From Aeromicrobium terrae (GTDB lineage Bacteria; Actinomycetota; Actinomycetes; Propionibacteriales; Nocardioidaceae), in NCBI RefSeq assembly GCF_008039565.1, contig NZ_VDUX01000001.1:248001-312000 (forward strand): a DNA stretch of 64,000 bases. The letters run 5' to 3'. Below the pieces are notes generated by a model. The model ran no database searches. It was not told the origin of the DNA and was given only the letters and a program-made list of their open reading frames with translations. A program made the position numbers and the translations under genes. The number at the start of each line of letters is the position of its first letter. The stretch's first letter is position 1. Positions 36,778 through 45,567 of the stretch are shown one piece after another.

Positions 36778-36831
36778 GACCCGACGCGATTCGTGACCGG
36801 GGCGGACGGTGCGTTAGGGTTTTCTCCGCAC

Positions 36832-36903
36832 GGGCGATTGGCGCAGTGGTAGCGCGCTTCGTTCACACCGAAGAGGTCACTGGTTCGAACCCAGTATCGC
36901 CCA
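36832..36903 (+). tRNA. tRNA-Val (CAC)
   Basis: 72-nt cloverleaf: acceptor GGGCGAT/ATCGCCC, anticodon stem CTTCG/CGAAG around TTCACAC (anticodon CAC), T-loop GGTTCGAACCC, discriminator A. Its body is nearly identical to the tRNA-Val(GAC) on the other strand. Confidence 0.96.
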
Positions 36904-36928
36904 CCCGATCAGCCTGAGATCTGCTCAT

Positions 36929-37037
36929 CGGTGGTCTCGATACACGCCCAGCTGGCGCTCGCGAGCGCACTCGACCACCGGCGGCTCGGTGATCGAGTGC
37001 CTGCGAGCTCTGCGAGCGGGCGTATCGAGATCACGTC
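36929..37037. repeat. Long imperfect palindrome of two family-A repeat arms
   Basis: The left arm (36929-36980) runs from GTGGTCTCGATACACGCCC to GCACTCGACCACCG. The right arm (36985-37033) is its inverted relative, from CTCGGTGATCGAGTGC to GGGCGTATCGAGATCAC. Together they make a BIME-like inverted pair after tRNA-Val. Confidence 0.85.
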
Positions 37038-37059
37038 CCGATCCATCGAACATCTGTTC

Positions 37060-37065
37060 TAGACT
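37060..37065 (+). promoter_or_regulatory. -10 element TAGACT for the 85-residue gene
   Basis: TAGACT ends 6 nt before ATG 37072. This is the main reason for accepting the small gene. Confidence 0.5.
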
Positions 37066-37071
37066 TCGCCG

Positions 37072-37329
37072 ATGGGCGGCAACCGGCGCTACGGCGACAG
37101 GTCACCGGCCCCGCCCGCGCCGACCCGGCGCATCCGGCACGTCTGGATCGCGCCGTCCGCGCAGTACGGTGACATGACGCCGTGGCCCGGGCTCATCGTG
37201 CAGTGGCAGAAGCGCGACGACGGGTGGTGGGCGCTCGTCGCGATGGTCACCATCGACGGCTCGCTCGTCGTGAAGTGGCGGCACGGGCGGTTCATCCGGC
37301 CGGCCACCACGAGCATCGACGGCCGGTAG
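37072..37329 (+). CDS. Small hypothetical protein
   Basis: 85 residues, basic N-terminus (MGGNRRYGDRSPAPPAPTRR), then a Trp-rich segment (GLIVQWQKRDDGWWALVAMV) that looks like a small beta sheet. There is no signal peptide. I recognise no family. The leaderless -10 element and sensible codon use support it as real. It lies after the long repeat palindrome and 52 nt before the cyclase gene. Confidence 0.6.
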   Translation: MGGNRRYGDRSPAPPAPTRRIRHVWIAPSAQYGDMTPWPGLIVQWQKRDDGWWALVAMVTIDGSLVVKWRHGRFIRPATTSIDGR

Positions 37330-37369
37330 TGGATGAACCGTTCCCTGGGTCACTCCGGTCCGGCTCTCC

Positions 37370-37375
37370 TAGGCT
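37370..37375 (+). promoter_or_regulatory. -10 element TAGGCT for the cyclase gene
   Basis: TAGGCT ends 6 nt before ATG 37382; probable leaderless start. Confidence 0.5.
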
Positions 37376-37381
37376 TCCGGC

Positions 37382-38869
37382 ATGGACCAGGTGCCCACCC
37401 AGTACCTCGACCGGGACGGTGCCGCGCTCGCGTACCAGGTGGTGGGGGACGGCCCGGTGGACCAGGTGTGCGTGTGGGACTTCATCCAGCACCTGGACCT
37501 GTTGTGGACCGATCCCGACATTCACCACGCCTACGAGCGCGGTGCACGGTACGCGCGCACCATCTACCTCCAACCCCGCGGCTTCGGCCTGTCCGACCGC
37601 ATCCCGTACGTCCCGACGCTCGAGCAGCAGGCCGAGGACGTCCTCGCAGTGATGGACGCCGTCGGGGTTCGGCAGGCGACGCTGGTCGGCGCCCTCGCCA
37701 TGTCGAGCGTCGCGGCGCTCGTGGCGGCCAAGGCGCCCGACCGCGTGAAGGGGCTCGTGCTGGTCAACCCGCTCGTGCGGGGCGTCGAGACCGACGCGGA
37801 GCAGCACGGCTGGCCTCCGGGGACGATCGAGCCGTTCGTCGAGGACTACCGGCGCGCGTTCGAGAACTGGGGGTCCGGGGAGACCATCGACCTGTGGGAC
37901 TCGACGCTCGCCACGCCACGGGCCCGTCGGCTCATGGCGATGCTGGAGCGCTCGTCGGCGACGCCGAGCGCGGCGCGTGCCTACTTCGAGTGGGTGCAGG
38001 GCCTCGACATCGAGGAGGTCCTGCCGCTGGTGCAGGCGCCCACGCACGTGGTCAAGGTGCCGACGAACCCGCTGCCGGAGCCCGTCGTGCGACGCGTCGC
38101 CGACCTCATCCCGAACGCGACCTTCCATGTGCCGCCGCCGACGCCTCCTGGCGCCTCCGTGGGCTCCGCCTGGCTGCCGATCGCCGACCACATCGAGGAG
38201 GTGGCCACCGGCCGGCCCCACCCGCCCGAGGCTGACCGCTTCCTCGGCACCGTCCTGTTCACCGACGTCGTGTCGTCCACCGAGCTGCTGGCCCGGGTGG
38301 GCGACGCCGAGTACCGCCGGATCCGGTCCGACCACGAGCGGCAGGTCCAGCACGCCGTGGAGACGCGCGGCGGCCGCCTGCTCACCGTCACCGGCGACGG
38401 CACCTTGAGCGTCTTCGACGGCCCGACGTCGGCCGTCCGGTGCGCCGAGGTCATCTGCCGCGAGGCCGAGGACCTCGGCATCTCCGTGCGAGCGGGCGTC
38501 CACACCGGCGAGCTCGAGCGCGACGGCCTGAACGTCACGGGCCTCGCCGTGCACACCGGCGCGCGGGTCTCCGCCGCAGCGGGACCGGGTCAGGTGCTGG
38601 TGTCGCGCACGGTCTGCGACCTCGTCGCCGGCTCCGGCCTCGCCTTCGAGAGCATCGGCGAACGCGACCTCAAGGGCATCCCGGGCCGGTGGGAGCTGTT
38701 CGCCGTCACCGGCGTCGGCAGGAAGCCCGCCCTGGCGACCGACGACTCCCTGGCGACGTCGATGGACCGGTTCGCGGTCCGGGCGGCCCGACGGGCGCCG
38801 CGCGTGCTGCGCGCCGCAGCACGGTTGTCCAACGCCGTCGAGCGGCGGCGGGCGGAGCGGGCGTCCTGA
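37382..38869 (+). CDS. Alpha/beta-hydrolase-like plus class III nucleotide cyclase (Rv1900c-like)
   Basis: 495 residues in two domains. The N-terminal part (about 1-280) has an alpha/beta-hydrolase look, but the nucleophile elbow reads LVGALAMSSVAA instead of GxSxG, so the catalytic Ser is missing. The C-terminal class III cyclase domain (about 287-455) has both metal Asp positions (FTDVVSSTELL; VTGDGTLSVF). The Lys that recognises adenine appears as Thr, and the transition-state Asn appears as His (GLAVHTGARV), with the Arg kept. M. tuberculosis Rv1900c has the same domain order and non-canonical residues. I infer a sensor-linked cyclase with relaxed nucleotide choice. Confidence 0.85.
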   Translation: MDQVPTQYLDRDGAALAYQVVGDGPVDQVCVWDFIQHLDLLWTDPDIHHAYERGARYARTIYLQPRGFGLSDRIPYVPTLEQQAEDVLAVMDAVGVRQATLVGALAMSSVAALVAAKAPDRVKGLVLVNPLVRGVETDAEQHGWPPGTIEPFVEDYRRAFENWGSGETIDLWDSTLATPRARRLMAMLERSSATPSAARAYFEWVQGLDIEEVLPLVQAPTHVVKVPTNPLPEPVVRRVADLIPNATFHVPPPTPPGASVGSAWLPIADHIEEVATGRPHPPEADRFLGTVLFTDVVSSTELLARVGDAEYRRIRSDHERQVQHAVETRGGRLLTVTGDGTLSVFDGPTSAVRCAEVICREAEDLGISVRAGVHTGELERDGLNVTGLAVHTGARVSAAAGPGQVLVSRTVCDLVAGSGLAFESIGERDLKGIPGRWELFAVTGVGRKPALATDDSLATSMDRFAVRAARRAPRVLRAAARLSNAVERRRAERAS

Positions 38870-39268
38870 TCAGAACAGGCAGGAGTCCAGGTGCCATTCG
38901 CCGGACTCCTTGATCCAGCGCTGCTTGGCGTCGCTGATCTGCGGGATGTCCAGCGTGTAGGTGACGCGGGCGCGGTCGCTCTCGACGGAGATCTTCACGT
39001 CCTGCGGCTCGACCTCGTCGCCGACGAGGTTCTGGTGGATGAGCTTGGAGTTGCGGACGTACGTGGACTTGGGGTCCTTGGCGCGGCAGCGGTTCGACAT
39101 CAGCTCGTACGCCTCGCCGCCCCGCCCGCCGAAGATGGTCTCGACGAAGACGTCGACCTGCTTGCGGATCTGCCCCTCGTCACCGGTGCTGCCGGTCAGG
39201 CCTCCGGGCTGGATGGTGCACGCACCGGTCATCAGCACCGTGGCGGCCACGATGGCCCAGCGTCGCAT
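38870..39268 (-). CDS. Small lipoprotein, NTF2-like
   Basis: 132 residues with a lipobox MTGAC (Cys at 17) after a short hydrophobic signal. The mature part (IRKQVDVFVETIFGGRGGEAYELMSNRC through the final WHLDSCLF) resembles the small NTF2-like or DUF4878-type lipoproteins of actinobacteria, with two conserved Cys that may form a disulfide. A GGGCGGGAG ribosome site precedes the ATG. Function unknown. It ends against the cyclase gene without a gap. Confidence 0.75.
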   Translation of the reverse strand: MRRWAIVAATVLMTGACTIQPGGLTGSTGDEGQIRKQVDVFVETIFGGRGGEAYELMSNRCRAKDPKSTYVRNSKLIHQNLVGDEVEPQDVKISVESDRARVTYTLDIPQISDAKQRWIKESGEWHLDSCLF

Positions 39269-39347
39269 GGCAATGACTCCCGCCCGAGATTGACGTTCTT
39301 GGGACGAAGCGTAGGCGTCGGACGCCGTTCGCGGAGGGGATTCGGAA

Positions 39348-39725
39348 CTACTCCCCGGCGCAGGCCGCGTAGGCCTTGGAGTACACCGGCAGGTCCTGCA
39401 GCGGTGCCTCCTTCGGGCGGACGATCTCCGTCCCGGTCCGGGCGAACATCTCGTTGTTGTAGACGATCAGCCGGCTGTCGTCGTCGCACTCGATGACGTC
39501 CTGCACGCCCTTCGTGCCGTTCACGTAGCAGGTCTCGTAGTCGTCGGGCAGGGTCGCTCCGGCTTTCCAGACGTCACCGCACGCGGGACCCGGGCCACCA
39601 GAGTCCGCGGGGGCGCTGCTCGACGGCTCCGACGCGTCCGGCCTCTTGTCGCCGTCGTCGCTGCCCGACGAGCACCCGGCCAGGCTGAGGATCGCGACGG
39701 TCAGGACGAGCAGCAGGCGGCGCAT
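39348..39725 (-). CDS. Small lipoprotein of unknown function
   Basis: 125 residues. Signal peptide with lipobox SLAGC (Cys at 18) and a Ser/Asp/Pro-rich linker to about residue 48. The mature domain has four cysteines (CGDVW, ETCYVNG, VIECDD, AACAGE) suggesting two disulfides. TAGGCT (minus, 39732-39737) ends 6 nt before the ATG. No family recognised; it is probably surface-exposed on the outer leaflet. Confidence 0.72.
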   Translation of the reverse strand: MRRLLLVLTVAILSLAGCSSGSDDGDKRPDASEPSSSAPADSGGPGPACGDVWKAGATLPDDYETCYVNGTKGVQDVIECDDDSRLIVYNNEMFARTGTEIVRPKEAPLQDLPVYSKAYAACAGE

Positions 39726-39731
39726 CCCCTG

Positions 39732-39737
39732 AGCCTA
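39732..39737 (-). promoter_or_regulatory. -10 element TAGGCT for the lipoprotein gene
   Basis: TAGGCT on the minus strand, 6 nt before ATG 39725. Confidence 0.5.
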
Positions 39738-39741
39738 CGTG

Positions 39742-40341
39742 TCAGCGGTGGCCGAACAGGATGTGGAACGGGGTGGCCGCGACGGTCAGGAGCGGTCGCC
39801 GGCCGGCGAGGAACCCCAGGCGGCCGTCTGGCGCGAACGACCAGCGAGCGCGCACGAGGCCGTAGCGGATGCGACCCCGCACCGGCGAGACGAGGGCACG
39901 CTCGTCACGCTCCTGAGCGAGGCGGAAGCCCATCGGCAGCATGAACGGCAGCCGCCGGCGTCGGCCCACCGCGAGCGACCCGATCCCGATGCCGGCGTAC
40001 GACCGGTGCGGCGCGGTCTCGAACTCGGCCAGGTCCTTCGGGATCGCCCACAGCTCGCGTCCGCCGGCCATCGACGCCGGGCTGTCGACCCAGATGTCGG
40101 TGATCGTGACCCGCGGGCGCAGGCCCTGCCGGGTGAGCACGGTCGCCATGATCTCGTCGTAGGTGAGCGGGCTCGGCTCCTCGTAGCGGAAGAACGCCGC
40201 CGCCACGATCGCACGACCGAGGATGCGCACGACCTTGACGCCGGGGACGCCCGGCGCGGGCGTGCGGTCGCGGGGGAGCAGCCACACCCCGATGTAGGCG
40301 TGGCCGTGCAGGTCCCAGGGCTCGGGCGGGTAGGACGTCAC
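39742..40341 (-). CDS. Acetoacetate decarboxylase-like protein
   Basis: 199 residues with the look of the acetoacetate decarboxylase superfamily: GRAIVAAAFFRYEEPSPLTYDEIM, then SMAGGRELWAIPKDLAEF, where the Lys of IPK sits in the region of the Schiff-base Lys. Actinobacteria have many such relatives with unknown substrates, so decarboxylation is not certain. It starts one base after the stop of the upstream flavin monooxygenase and is presumably co-translated, which suggests processing of an oxidised ketone or ester. Confidence 0.65.
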   Translation of the reverse strand: MTSYPPEPWDLHGHAYIGVWLLPRDRTPAPGVPGVKVVRILGRAIVAAAFFRYEEPSPLTYDEIMATVLTRQGLRPRVTITDIWVDSPASMAGGRELWAIPKDLAEFETAPHRSYAGIGIGSLAVGRRRRLPFMLPMGFRLAQERDERALVSPVRGRIRYGLVRARWSFAPDGRLGFLAGRRPLLTVAATPFHILFGHR

Positions 40342-40342
40342 G

Positions 40343-41794
40343 TCAGGCCCAGGCGAACTCGGCCGGCTCGAGCGTGCGGGTGCGCTTGGCGAACGGCAGC
40401 GTCGCGCCCGGCCAGTTCGACGTGATGCGACCCGACGGGTGCCGGTACCAGTTCTCGCAGGAGCCCCAGACCGAGTGGTCGAGCTTCTCCTGGATCTCGG
40501 CGTCGTAGGCGGACTCCGTCTCCTCGGTGACCTGCACCGAGCGGTACCGGCCGATCTCGAGCCGGTCGACGACCTGCCGCATGTGCCGCGCCTGCGCCTC
40601 GAGCATGTAGATGATCGAGCCGCCGCCGAGGTTCGTGTTGGGGCCGTACGTGACGAGCAGGTTCGGGAAGCCGGGCACGTACATGCCGAGGTAGGCGCGG
40701 GCGCCGTCGGCCCAGCGGGTGGCCAGCTTCTCGCCGCCCTCGCCGCGGACGTCGATGGAGCTCAGGAAGTCCTGCGAGTCGAACCCGGTGGCGTAGATGA
40801 CGACGTCGACCTCGTGCTCGCGGCCGGTGGAGTCGATCAGCCGGTCCTCGCGCACCTCCTGCACGCCGTGCGTGACGACCTCGACGTTCGGCCGGGCCAG
40901 CGCCGGGTAGAACTCGTCGCTGAAGAGCACGCGCTTGCACCCGATCGGGTAGTCGGGGGTGAGCTTGGCGCGGAGCTCCGGGTCCTCGACCTGCTTGTGC
41001 AGGTGGCGCATCGCGATGCGGTGGCCGATCGGGCCCATCCTCGAGCTCTCGTCGAGGCCGCGCGCGAACTGCTCCATGATCGTCCAGATGCCGCCGCGCT
41101 CGAGCCGCTGCGTGATCGGCAGGCGGTGGAACAGCGTGGTGTGCAGCTTCGTGTACGGCTGGTCGGGCTTGGGCATCAGGTAGTTGGGGCTGCGCTGGAA
41201 CAGGACGAGCCGCTCGGCCTGCTCGGCCACGTGCGGCACGAGCTGCACGGCACTCGCCCCGGAGCCGACGACGGCCACGGTCTTGCCGTGCAGGTCGACG
41301 TCGTGGTCCCACTGCGCGGTGTGGAACGACGGCCCGGCGAACGAGTCGATGCCCGCCAGCGTGGGGAGTCGCGGCTCCGAGAGCTGGCCGACCGCGCTGA
41401 CCAGCACGTCGACGGTCTCCGTGGACCCGTCGGCGAACGTGACCGTCCAGGTGGCGGAGTCCTCGTCCCAGGCCGCGGCGGTGACCTCGCGGCCGTACTG
41501 GATCAGCGGCGAGACGCCGAAGCGGTCGGCGACGTCGCGGATGTACGCGTGGATCTCCTCCTGGAGCGCGTAGCGGCGCGACCAGTTCGGGTTCGGCGCG
41601 TACGAGAACGAGTAGAGGGGGGAGGGGACGTCGCAGCCGGCGCCGGGGTAGGTGTTGTCGCGCCAGACACCGCCGAGGTCGTCCGACCGCTCCCACAGCC
41701 GCACGTCGTCGTGGCCGTGCTGCAGCATCTCCACCGCGACGGCGATGGCGCCGAATCCTGAGCCGATGATCCCGATCGAGGTCACGGGGGCCAT
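40343..41794 (-). CDS. Flavin-dependent monooxygenase, Baeyer-Villiger type
   Basis: 483 residues from ATG 41794. FAD-binding GSGFGAIAVAVEML is followed by ERSDDLGGVWRDNTYPGAGCDV. The Baeyer-Villiger/FMO fingerprint FxGxxxHxxxW appears as FAGPSFHTAQW (about residue 155). The NADPH fold is AVVGSGASAVQLVPHVAEQA, and IYATGFDSQDFL is the usual ATG motif. It should insert oxygen into a ketone or oxidise a heteroatom using NADPH and O2. It is divergent from the amine oxidase gene and coupled to the decarboxylase-like gene. Confidence 0.9.
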   Translation of the reverse strand: MAPVTSIGIIGSGFGAIAVAVEMLQHGHDDVRLWERSDDLGGVWRDNTYPGAGCDVPSPLYSFSYAPNPNWSRRYALQEEIHAYIRDVADRFGVSPLIQYGREVTAAAWDEDSATWTVTFADGSTETVDVLVSAVGQLSEPRLPTLAGIDSFAGPSFHTAQWDHDVDLHGKTVAVVGSGASAVQLVPHVAEQAERLVLFQRSPNYLMPKPDQPYTKLHTTLFHRLPITQRLERGGIWTIMEQFARGLDESSRMGPIGHRIAMRHLHKQVEDPELRAKLTPDYPIGCKRVLFSDEFYPALARPNVEVVTHGVQEVREDRLIDSTGREHEVDVVIYATGFDSQDFLSSIDVRGEGGEKLATRWADGARAYLGMYVPGFPNLLVTYGPNTNLGGGSIIYMLEAQARHMRQVVDRLEIGRYRSVQVTEETESAYDAEIQEKLDHSVWGSCENWYRHPSGRITSNWPGATLPFAKRTRTLEPAEFAWA

Positions 41795-41869
41795 CCTGAC
41801 ACGGGTCCTCGACGGGTCTTTCGTCACTTCCGGGTAGTTGCGTCGTTGACCTACCGGGATGGAGGACCT

Positions 41870-43357
41870 ATGACTGAATCTCGCTCGCTCTCGCGACGCA
41901 CCCTGCTCGGTTCCGCTGCCGCCGGCGGTGCGGCTCTCGCCTTCGGGTCGTTGTCGGGGGAGGCCGAGGCGGCCACCACGAGCGGCTCGTTGCCGTCGTC
42001 CGTCGACGTGGTCGTGGTGGGTGCCGGCATCTCCGGGCTCGTCGCCGCGCGGAACCTGGTCGCCGAAGGGAAGTCGGTGCTGGTGCTCGAGGCTCGTGAC
42101 CGCGTGGGCGGCCGCGTCCTCAACCACACGCTGAGCGGCGGTGCAGTCATCGAGTCGGGCGGCGCGTTCGTCGGCCCGACGCAGGACCACGTGCTCGCGC
42201 TGGCCAAGGAGCTGGGCGTCGAGACGTTCAAGGAGTACGTCGACGGCAAGAACATCTACGTCCCCGGCCTGCTCGGCCCGATGAAGTACACGGGCACGGT
42301 GCCGCCGGACCCGGCGATCCTGCCCGACGCGTTCCTGCTGCAGACCCGCATCGACCAGATGTCGAAGCAGGTGCCCGTCGACGCTCCGTGGACCGCGCCC
42401 CGCGCGAAGGAGTGGGACTCGATCACGGTGGACCAGTGGATCCGCCAGGCGTCCGTGGTGCCCAAGGTCCAGGACGTCCTGCTCTCGTACTTCCAGCCGT
42501 CGTTCGGCACCGACGCCAAGAACATGTCGCTGCTGTTCTTCCTCTGGTACATCGCCACGGCCGGCAACGAGAAGAACGCCGGCACGTTCGAGCGCTCGTC
42601 CGGCACCGCCGGTGCGGCGCAGGACTCCCGGTTCGTCGGCGGCTCCGGCCAGATCCCGCTGCGCATGGCGGCCCAGCTCGGTGACCGGGTGGCGCTCAAC
42701 GCTCCCGTCCGCCGGATCATCCAGTCCGCCGCCGGCGTCAACGTCGTCACCGACCGCGGCGCCGTCCGCGCCAAGCGCGTCGTCGTCGCCGTGCCGCCGC
42801 CGCTCGTGGTCGGCATCGACTTCGCACCGATCCTCCCGCCGCGCCGCCTCCAGCTCATGCAGCGGATGGCGATGGGCACGCTGATGAAGTGCGACGCCGT
42901 CTACGCCACGCCGTTCTGGCGGAAGAAGGGTCTGTCCGGCTCGGGCCTCAACACCAAGGGTGCGGTGCGGGTCAGCTTCGACAACTCGCCGCCCGACGCA
43001 TCCGTCGGCGTGCTGCTCGCCTTCGTCGGCGGCTCCACGTGGGAGACCTACGGCACGATGCCGTTGGCCCAGCGCCGCAAGGCCGTGCTCGAGGGGTTCG
43101 CCGCGATCGTCGGCAAGGAGGCGCTGAACCCGATCGAGTACGTCGAGCAGGACTGGACGCACGAGCGCTGGACTATGGGCTCGCCCATCGCGTCGCCGTC
43201 GCCCGGCGCCATCACGTCATTCGGCTCCACGATCCGCGAGCCCCACGGCCTCGTCCACTGGGCCGGCACCGAGACGTCGACGTACTGGTCCGGCTTCATG
43301 GACGGCGCCGTCCGCGCCGGCGAGCGCGTCGCCACCGAGGTGTCCGCAGCCTTCTAG
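41870..43357 (+). CDS. Tat-exported flavin amine oxidase
   Basis: 495 residues from ATG 41870, with GGAGG 5 nt upstream. A twin-arginine signal SRRTLLGSAAAGGAALAF leads into an AEA cleavage region. The FAD fold VVVVGAGISGLVAARNLV and VLEARDRVGGRV, plus the C-terminal GTETSTYWSGFMDGAV, identify the monoamine/putrescine oxidase group. It would oxidatively deaminate an amine outside the membrane, giving aldehyde, ammonia and peroxide. Substrate unknown. It is divergent from the monooxygenase with a 75-bp gap. Confidence 0.9.
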   Translation: MTESRSLSRRTLLGSAAAGGAALAFGSLSGEAEAATTSGSLPSSVDVVVVGAGISGLVAARNLVAEGKSVLVLEARDRVGGRVLNHTLSGGAVIESGGAFVGPTQDHVLALAKELGVETFKEYVDGKNIYVPGLLGPMKYTGTVPPDPAILPDAFLLQTRIDQMSKQVPVDAPWTAPRAKEWDSITVDQWIRQASVVPKVQDVLLSYFQPSFGTDAKNMSLLFFLWYIATAGNEKNAGTFERSSGTAGAAQDSRFVGGSGQIPLRMAAQLGDRVALNAPVRRIIQSAAGVNVVTDRGAVRAKRVVVAVPPPLVVGIDFAPILPPRRLQLMQRMAMGTLMKCDAVYATPFWRKKGLSGSGLNTKGAVRVSFDNSPPDASVGVLLAFVGGSTWETYGTMPLAQRRKAVLEGFAAIVGKEALNPIEYVEQDWTHERWTMGSPIASPSPGAITSFGSTIREPHGLVHWAGTETSTYWSGFMDGAVRAGERVATEVSAAF

Positions 43358-43388
43358 CGGGCGCCAAGACTGGGATGAGCCACGGACC

Positions 43389-43457
43389 TTGAGCTTGTCG
43401 AAAGGTCGTTTCGACAAGCTCAACGACCGGTGGCCGGGCGTGTATCGAGACCACCAG
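43389..43457. repeat. Composite palindromic repeat, families A and B
   Basis: Perfect 15-bp inverted repeat TTGAGCTTGTCGAAA (43389-43403) and TTTCGACAAGCTCAA (43409-43423) with a GGTCG loop. It is followed by CGACCGG and a family-A end, GTGTATCGAGACCACC. It lies between the amine oxidase gene and thrS. Confidence 0.88.
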
Positions 43458-43531
43458 ACGTCGGGCGTTAGGCTCGTGCCGAGCAGCACGCGCCATCCGT
43501 AGGGCGCGTCATCGAGAACAGAGGTGGGGCC

Positions 43532-45508
43532 GTGCCCGAGAACCAGATCAGCGTCGTCGTCGCGGGGGAGCAGCTGACGATCGAGGCGGGCACGAAGGCC
43601 TGGCAGCTGTTCAGCGAGACTCCCGACGTCATCGCCGCGCGCATCGGCGGCGAGCTGCGCGACCTCGCTCGTGAGCTCACCGACGGCGACGAGGTCGAGC
43701 CGGTCGCCATCGACTCGCCCGACGGCCGCGACATCCTGCGGCACTCCACCGCCCACGTCATGGCGCAGGCGGTCCAGGAGCTGTTCCCGGAGGCCAAGCT
43801 CGGCATCGGCCCGCCGATCACCGACGGCTTCTACTACGACTTCGACGTCCCCGAGCCGTTCACGCCGGAGGACCTCGCCGCGATCGAGACCCGCATGCGC
43901 AAGATCGTCAAGGAGGGCCAGAAGTTCGACCGTCGCGAGATCAGCGACGACGACGCCCGCGCCGAGCTGTCCGACGAGCCGTACAAGCTCGAGCTCATCG
44001 GCCTGAAGTCGTCGGCCGGTGACGCGGCCGAGGGCGCGAGCGTCGAGGTCGGCGCCGGCGGCCTGTCCATCTACGACAACCTCAAGCGCGACGGCTCGCT
44101 GGCCTGGAAGGACCTGTGCCGCGGCCCGCACCTGCCCACCACCAAGCGCATCCCGGCGTTCAAGCTGATGCGCAGCGCGGCGGCGTACTGGCGCGGCGAC
44201 GAGAAGAACAAGCAGCTGCAGCGCATCTACGGCACCGCCTGGGAGACCAAGGAGGCGCTGGACGACTACCTCCACCGCATCGAGGAGGCGCAGCGCCGCG
44301 ACCACCGACGCCTCGGCCAGGAGCTCGACCTCTACAGCTTCCCGGACGAGCTGGGCTCCGGCCTCGCCGTCTTCCACCCACGGGGCGGGGTGATCAAGCG
44401 AGAGATGGAGGACTACGTCCGCCGGCGGCACATCGAGGAGGGCTTCGAGTACGTCGGGACGCCACATATCTCGAAGGAGGGCCTGTTCCACCTGTCCGGC
44501 CACCTGCCGTACTACGCCGACGGCATGTTCCCGCCGATGGAGCTCGAGAGCAGCAAGTACTACCTCAAGGCGATGAACTGCCCGATGCACAACCTGATCT
44601 TCCGGTCGCGGCAGCGGTCGTACCGGGAGCTGCCGTTGCGGCTGTTCGAGTTCGGCAGCGTCTACCGGTACGAGAAGTCCGGCGTCGTCCACGGTCTCAC
44701 CCGAGTACGCGGCATGACCCAGGACGACTCGCACTCCTACGTCACCCCGGAGCAGGCACCCGCGGAGATCAAGCACCTGCTGAACTTCTCGCTGAGCCTG
44801 TTCCGCGACTTCGGGATCGACGACTTCTACCTCGAGCTGTCGACCCGCGACGACTCCAAGCCGGACAAGTTCGTCGGCTCCGACGAGGAGTGGGCGACCG
44901 CCACGAAGGTGCTCAGCGACGTCGCCGAGGACTCCGGTCTGGAGCTCGTGCCCGACCCCGGTGGTGCGGCCTACTACGGCCCGAAGATCTCCGTGCAGGC
45001 GCGCGACGCGATCGGCCGCACCTGGCAGATGTCGACGATCCAGTACGACTTCAACCAGCCGAAGGGATTCCAGCTGGAGTACGTCGCCGCTGACGGCTCG
45101 CGTCAGCAGCCGGTGATGATCCACTCGGCGAAGTTCGGCACGATCGAGCGTTTCATGGGGCTCCTGGTCGAGCACTACGCCGGCGCGTTCCCGCCCTGGC
45201 TCGCGCCGGTGCAGGTGGTCGGCATCCCCGTCGCCGAGCGGCACGTCGACTACCTCTACGAGGTCGCCCGCCGCCTCAAGGCGCGGGGGATCCGCGTCGA
45301 GGTCGACGAGTCCGACGAGCGCATGCAGAAGAAGATCCGTACGGCCCAGACGCAGAAGTTGCCGTTCATGGTGATCGCCGGCGACCAGGACGTCGAGGCC
45401 GACGCCGTGTCGTTCCGCTACCGCAGCGGCGAGCAGGAGAACGGCGTGCCAATCGAGGATGCTGTGCAGCGCATCGTCGAGGCCGTCGAGTCCCGGGTGC
45501 AGGTCTGA
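43532..45508 (+). CDS. thrS: Threonyl-tRNA synthetase
   Basis: Charges tRNA-Thr; 658 residues from GTG 43532. Domain order is complete: TGS (1-65), editing domain with [16 protein letters not shown] (about 70), class II catalytic core with RMTQDD-type motif seen as [12 protein letters not shown], motif 1-3 residues, and a C-terminal anticodon-binding domain (from about 555, [18 protein letters not shown]). The catalytic zinc Cys lies in AMNCPMHNL (about residue 350). In M. tuberculosis the next genes are the Ap4A phosphorylase and pgsA1; here they lie 7.8 kb away. Confidence 0.97.
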   Translation: MPENQISVVVAGEQLTIEAGTKAWQLFSETPDVIAARIGGELRDLARELTDGDEVEPVAIDSPDGRDILRHSTAHVMAQAVQELFPEAKLGIGPPITDGFYYDFDVPEPFTPEDLAAIETRMRKIVKEGQKFDRREISDDDARAELSDEPYKLELIGLKSSAGDAAEGASVEVGAGGLSIYDNLKRDGSLAWKDLCRGPHLPTTKRIPAFKLMRSAAAYWRGDEKNKQLQRIYGTAWETKEALDDYLHRIEEAQRRDHRRLGQELDLYSFPDELGSGLAVFHPRGGVIKREMEDYVRRRHIEEGFEYVGTPHISKEGLFHLSGHLPYYADGMFPPMELESSKYYLKAMNCPMHNLIFRSRQRSYRELPLRLFEFGSVYRYEKSGVVHGLTRVRGMTQDDSHSYVTPEQAPAEIKHLLNFSLSLFRDFGIDDFYLELSTRDDSKPDKFVGSDEEWATATKVLSDVAEDSGLELVPDPGGAAYYGPKISVQARDAIGRTWQMSTIQYDFNQPKGFQLEYVAADGSRQQPVMIHSAKFGTIERFMGLLVEHYAGAFPPWLAPVQVVGIPVAERHVDYLYEVARRLKARGIRVEVDESDERMQKKIRTAQTQKLPFMVIAGDQDVEADAVSFRYRSGEQENGVPIEDAVQRIVEAVESRVQV

Positions 45509-45567
45509 GGACGTAAGACCTTCGCAGGTCAGGTCCCGGTCATGTAGCGGTCCAACCATGGCCGCAC

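Noticed and set aside
37382-38250. Active lipase or esterase
   Set aside because: The GxSxG nucleophile motif is missing at the elbow (LVGALAMSS).
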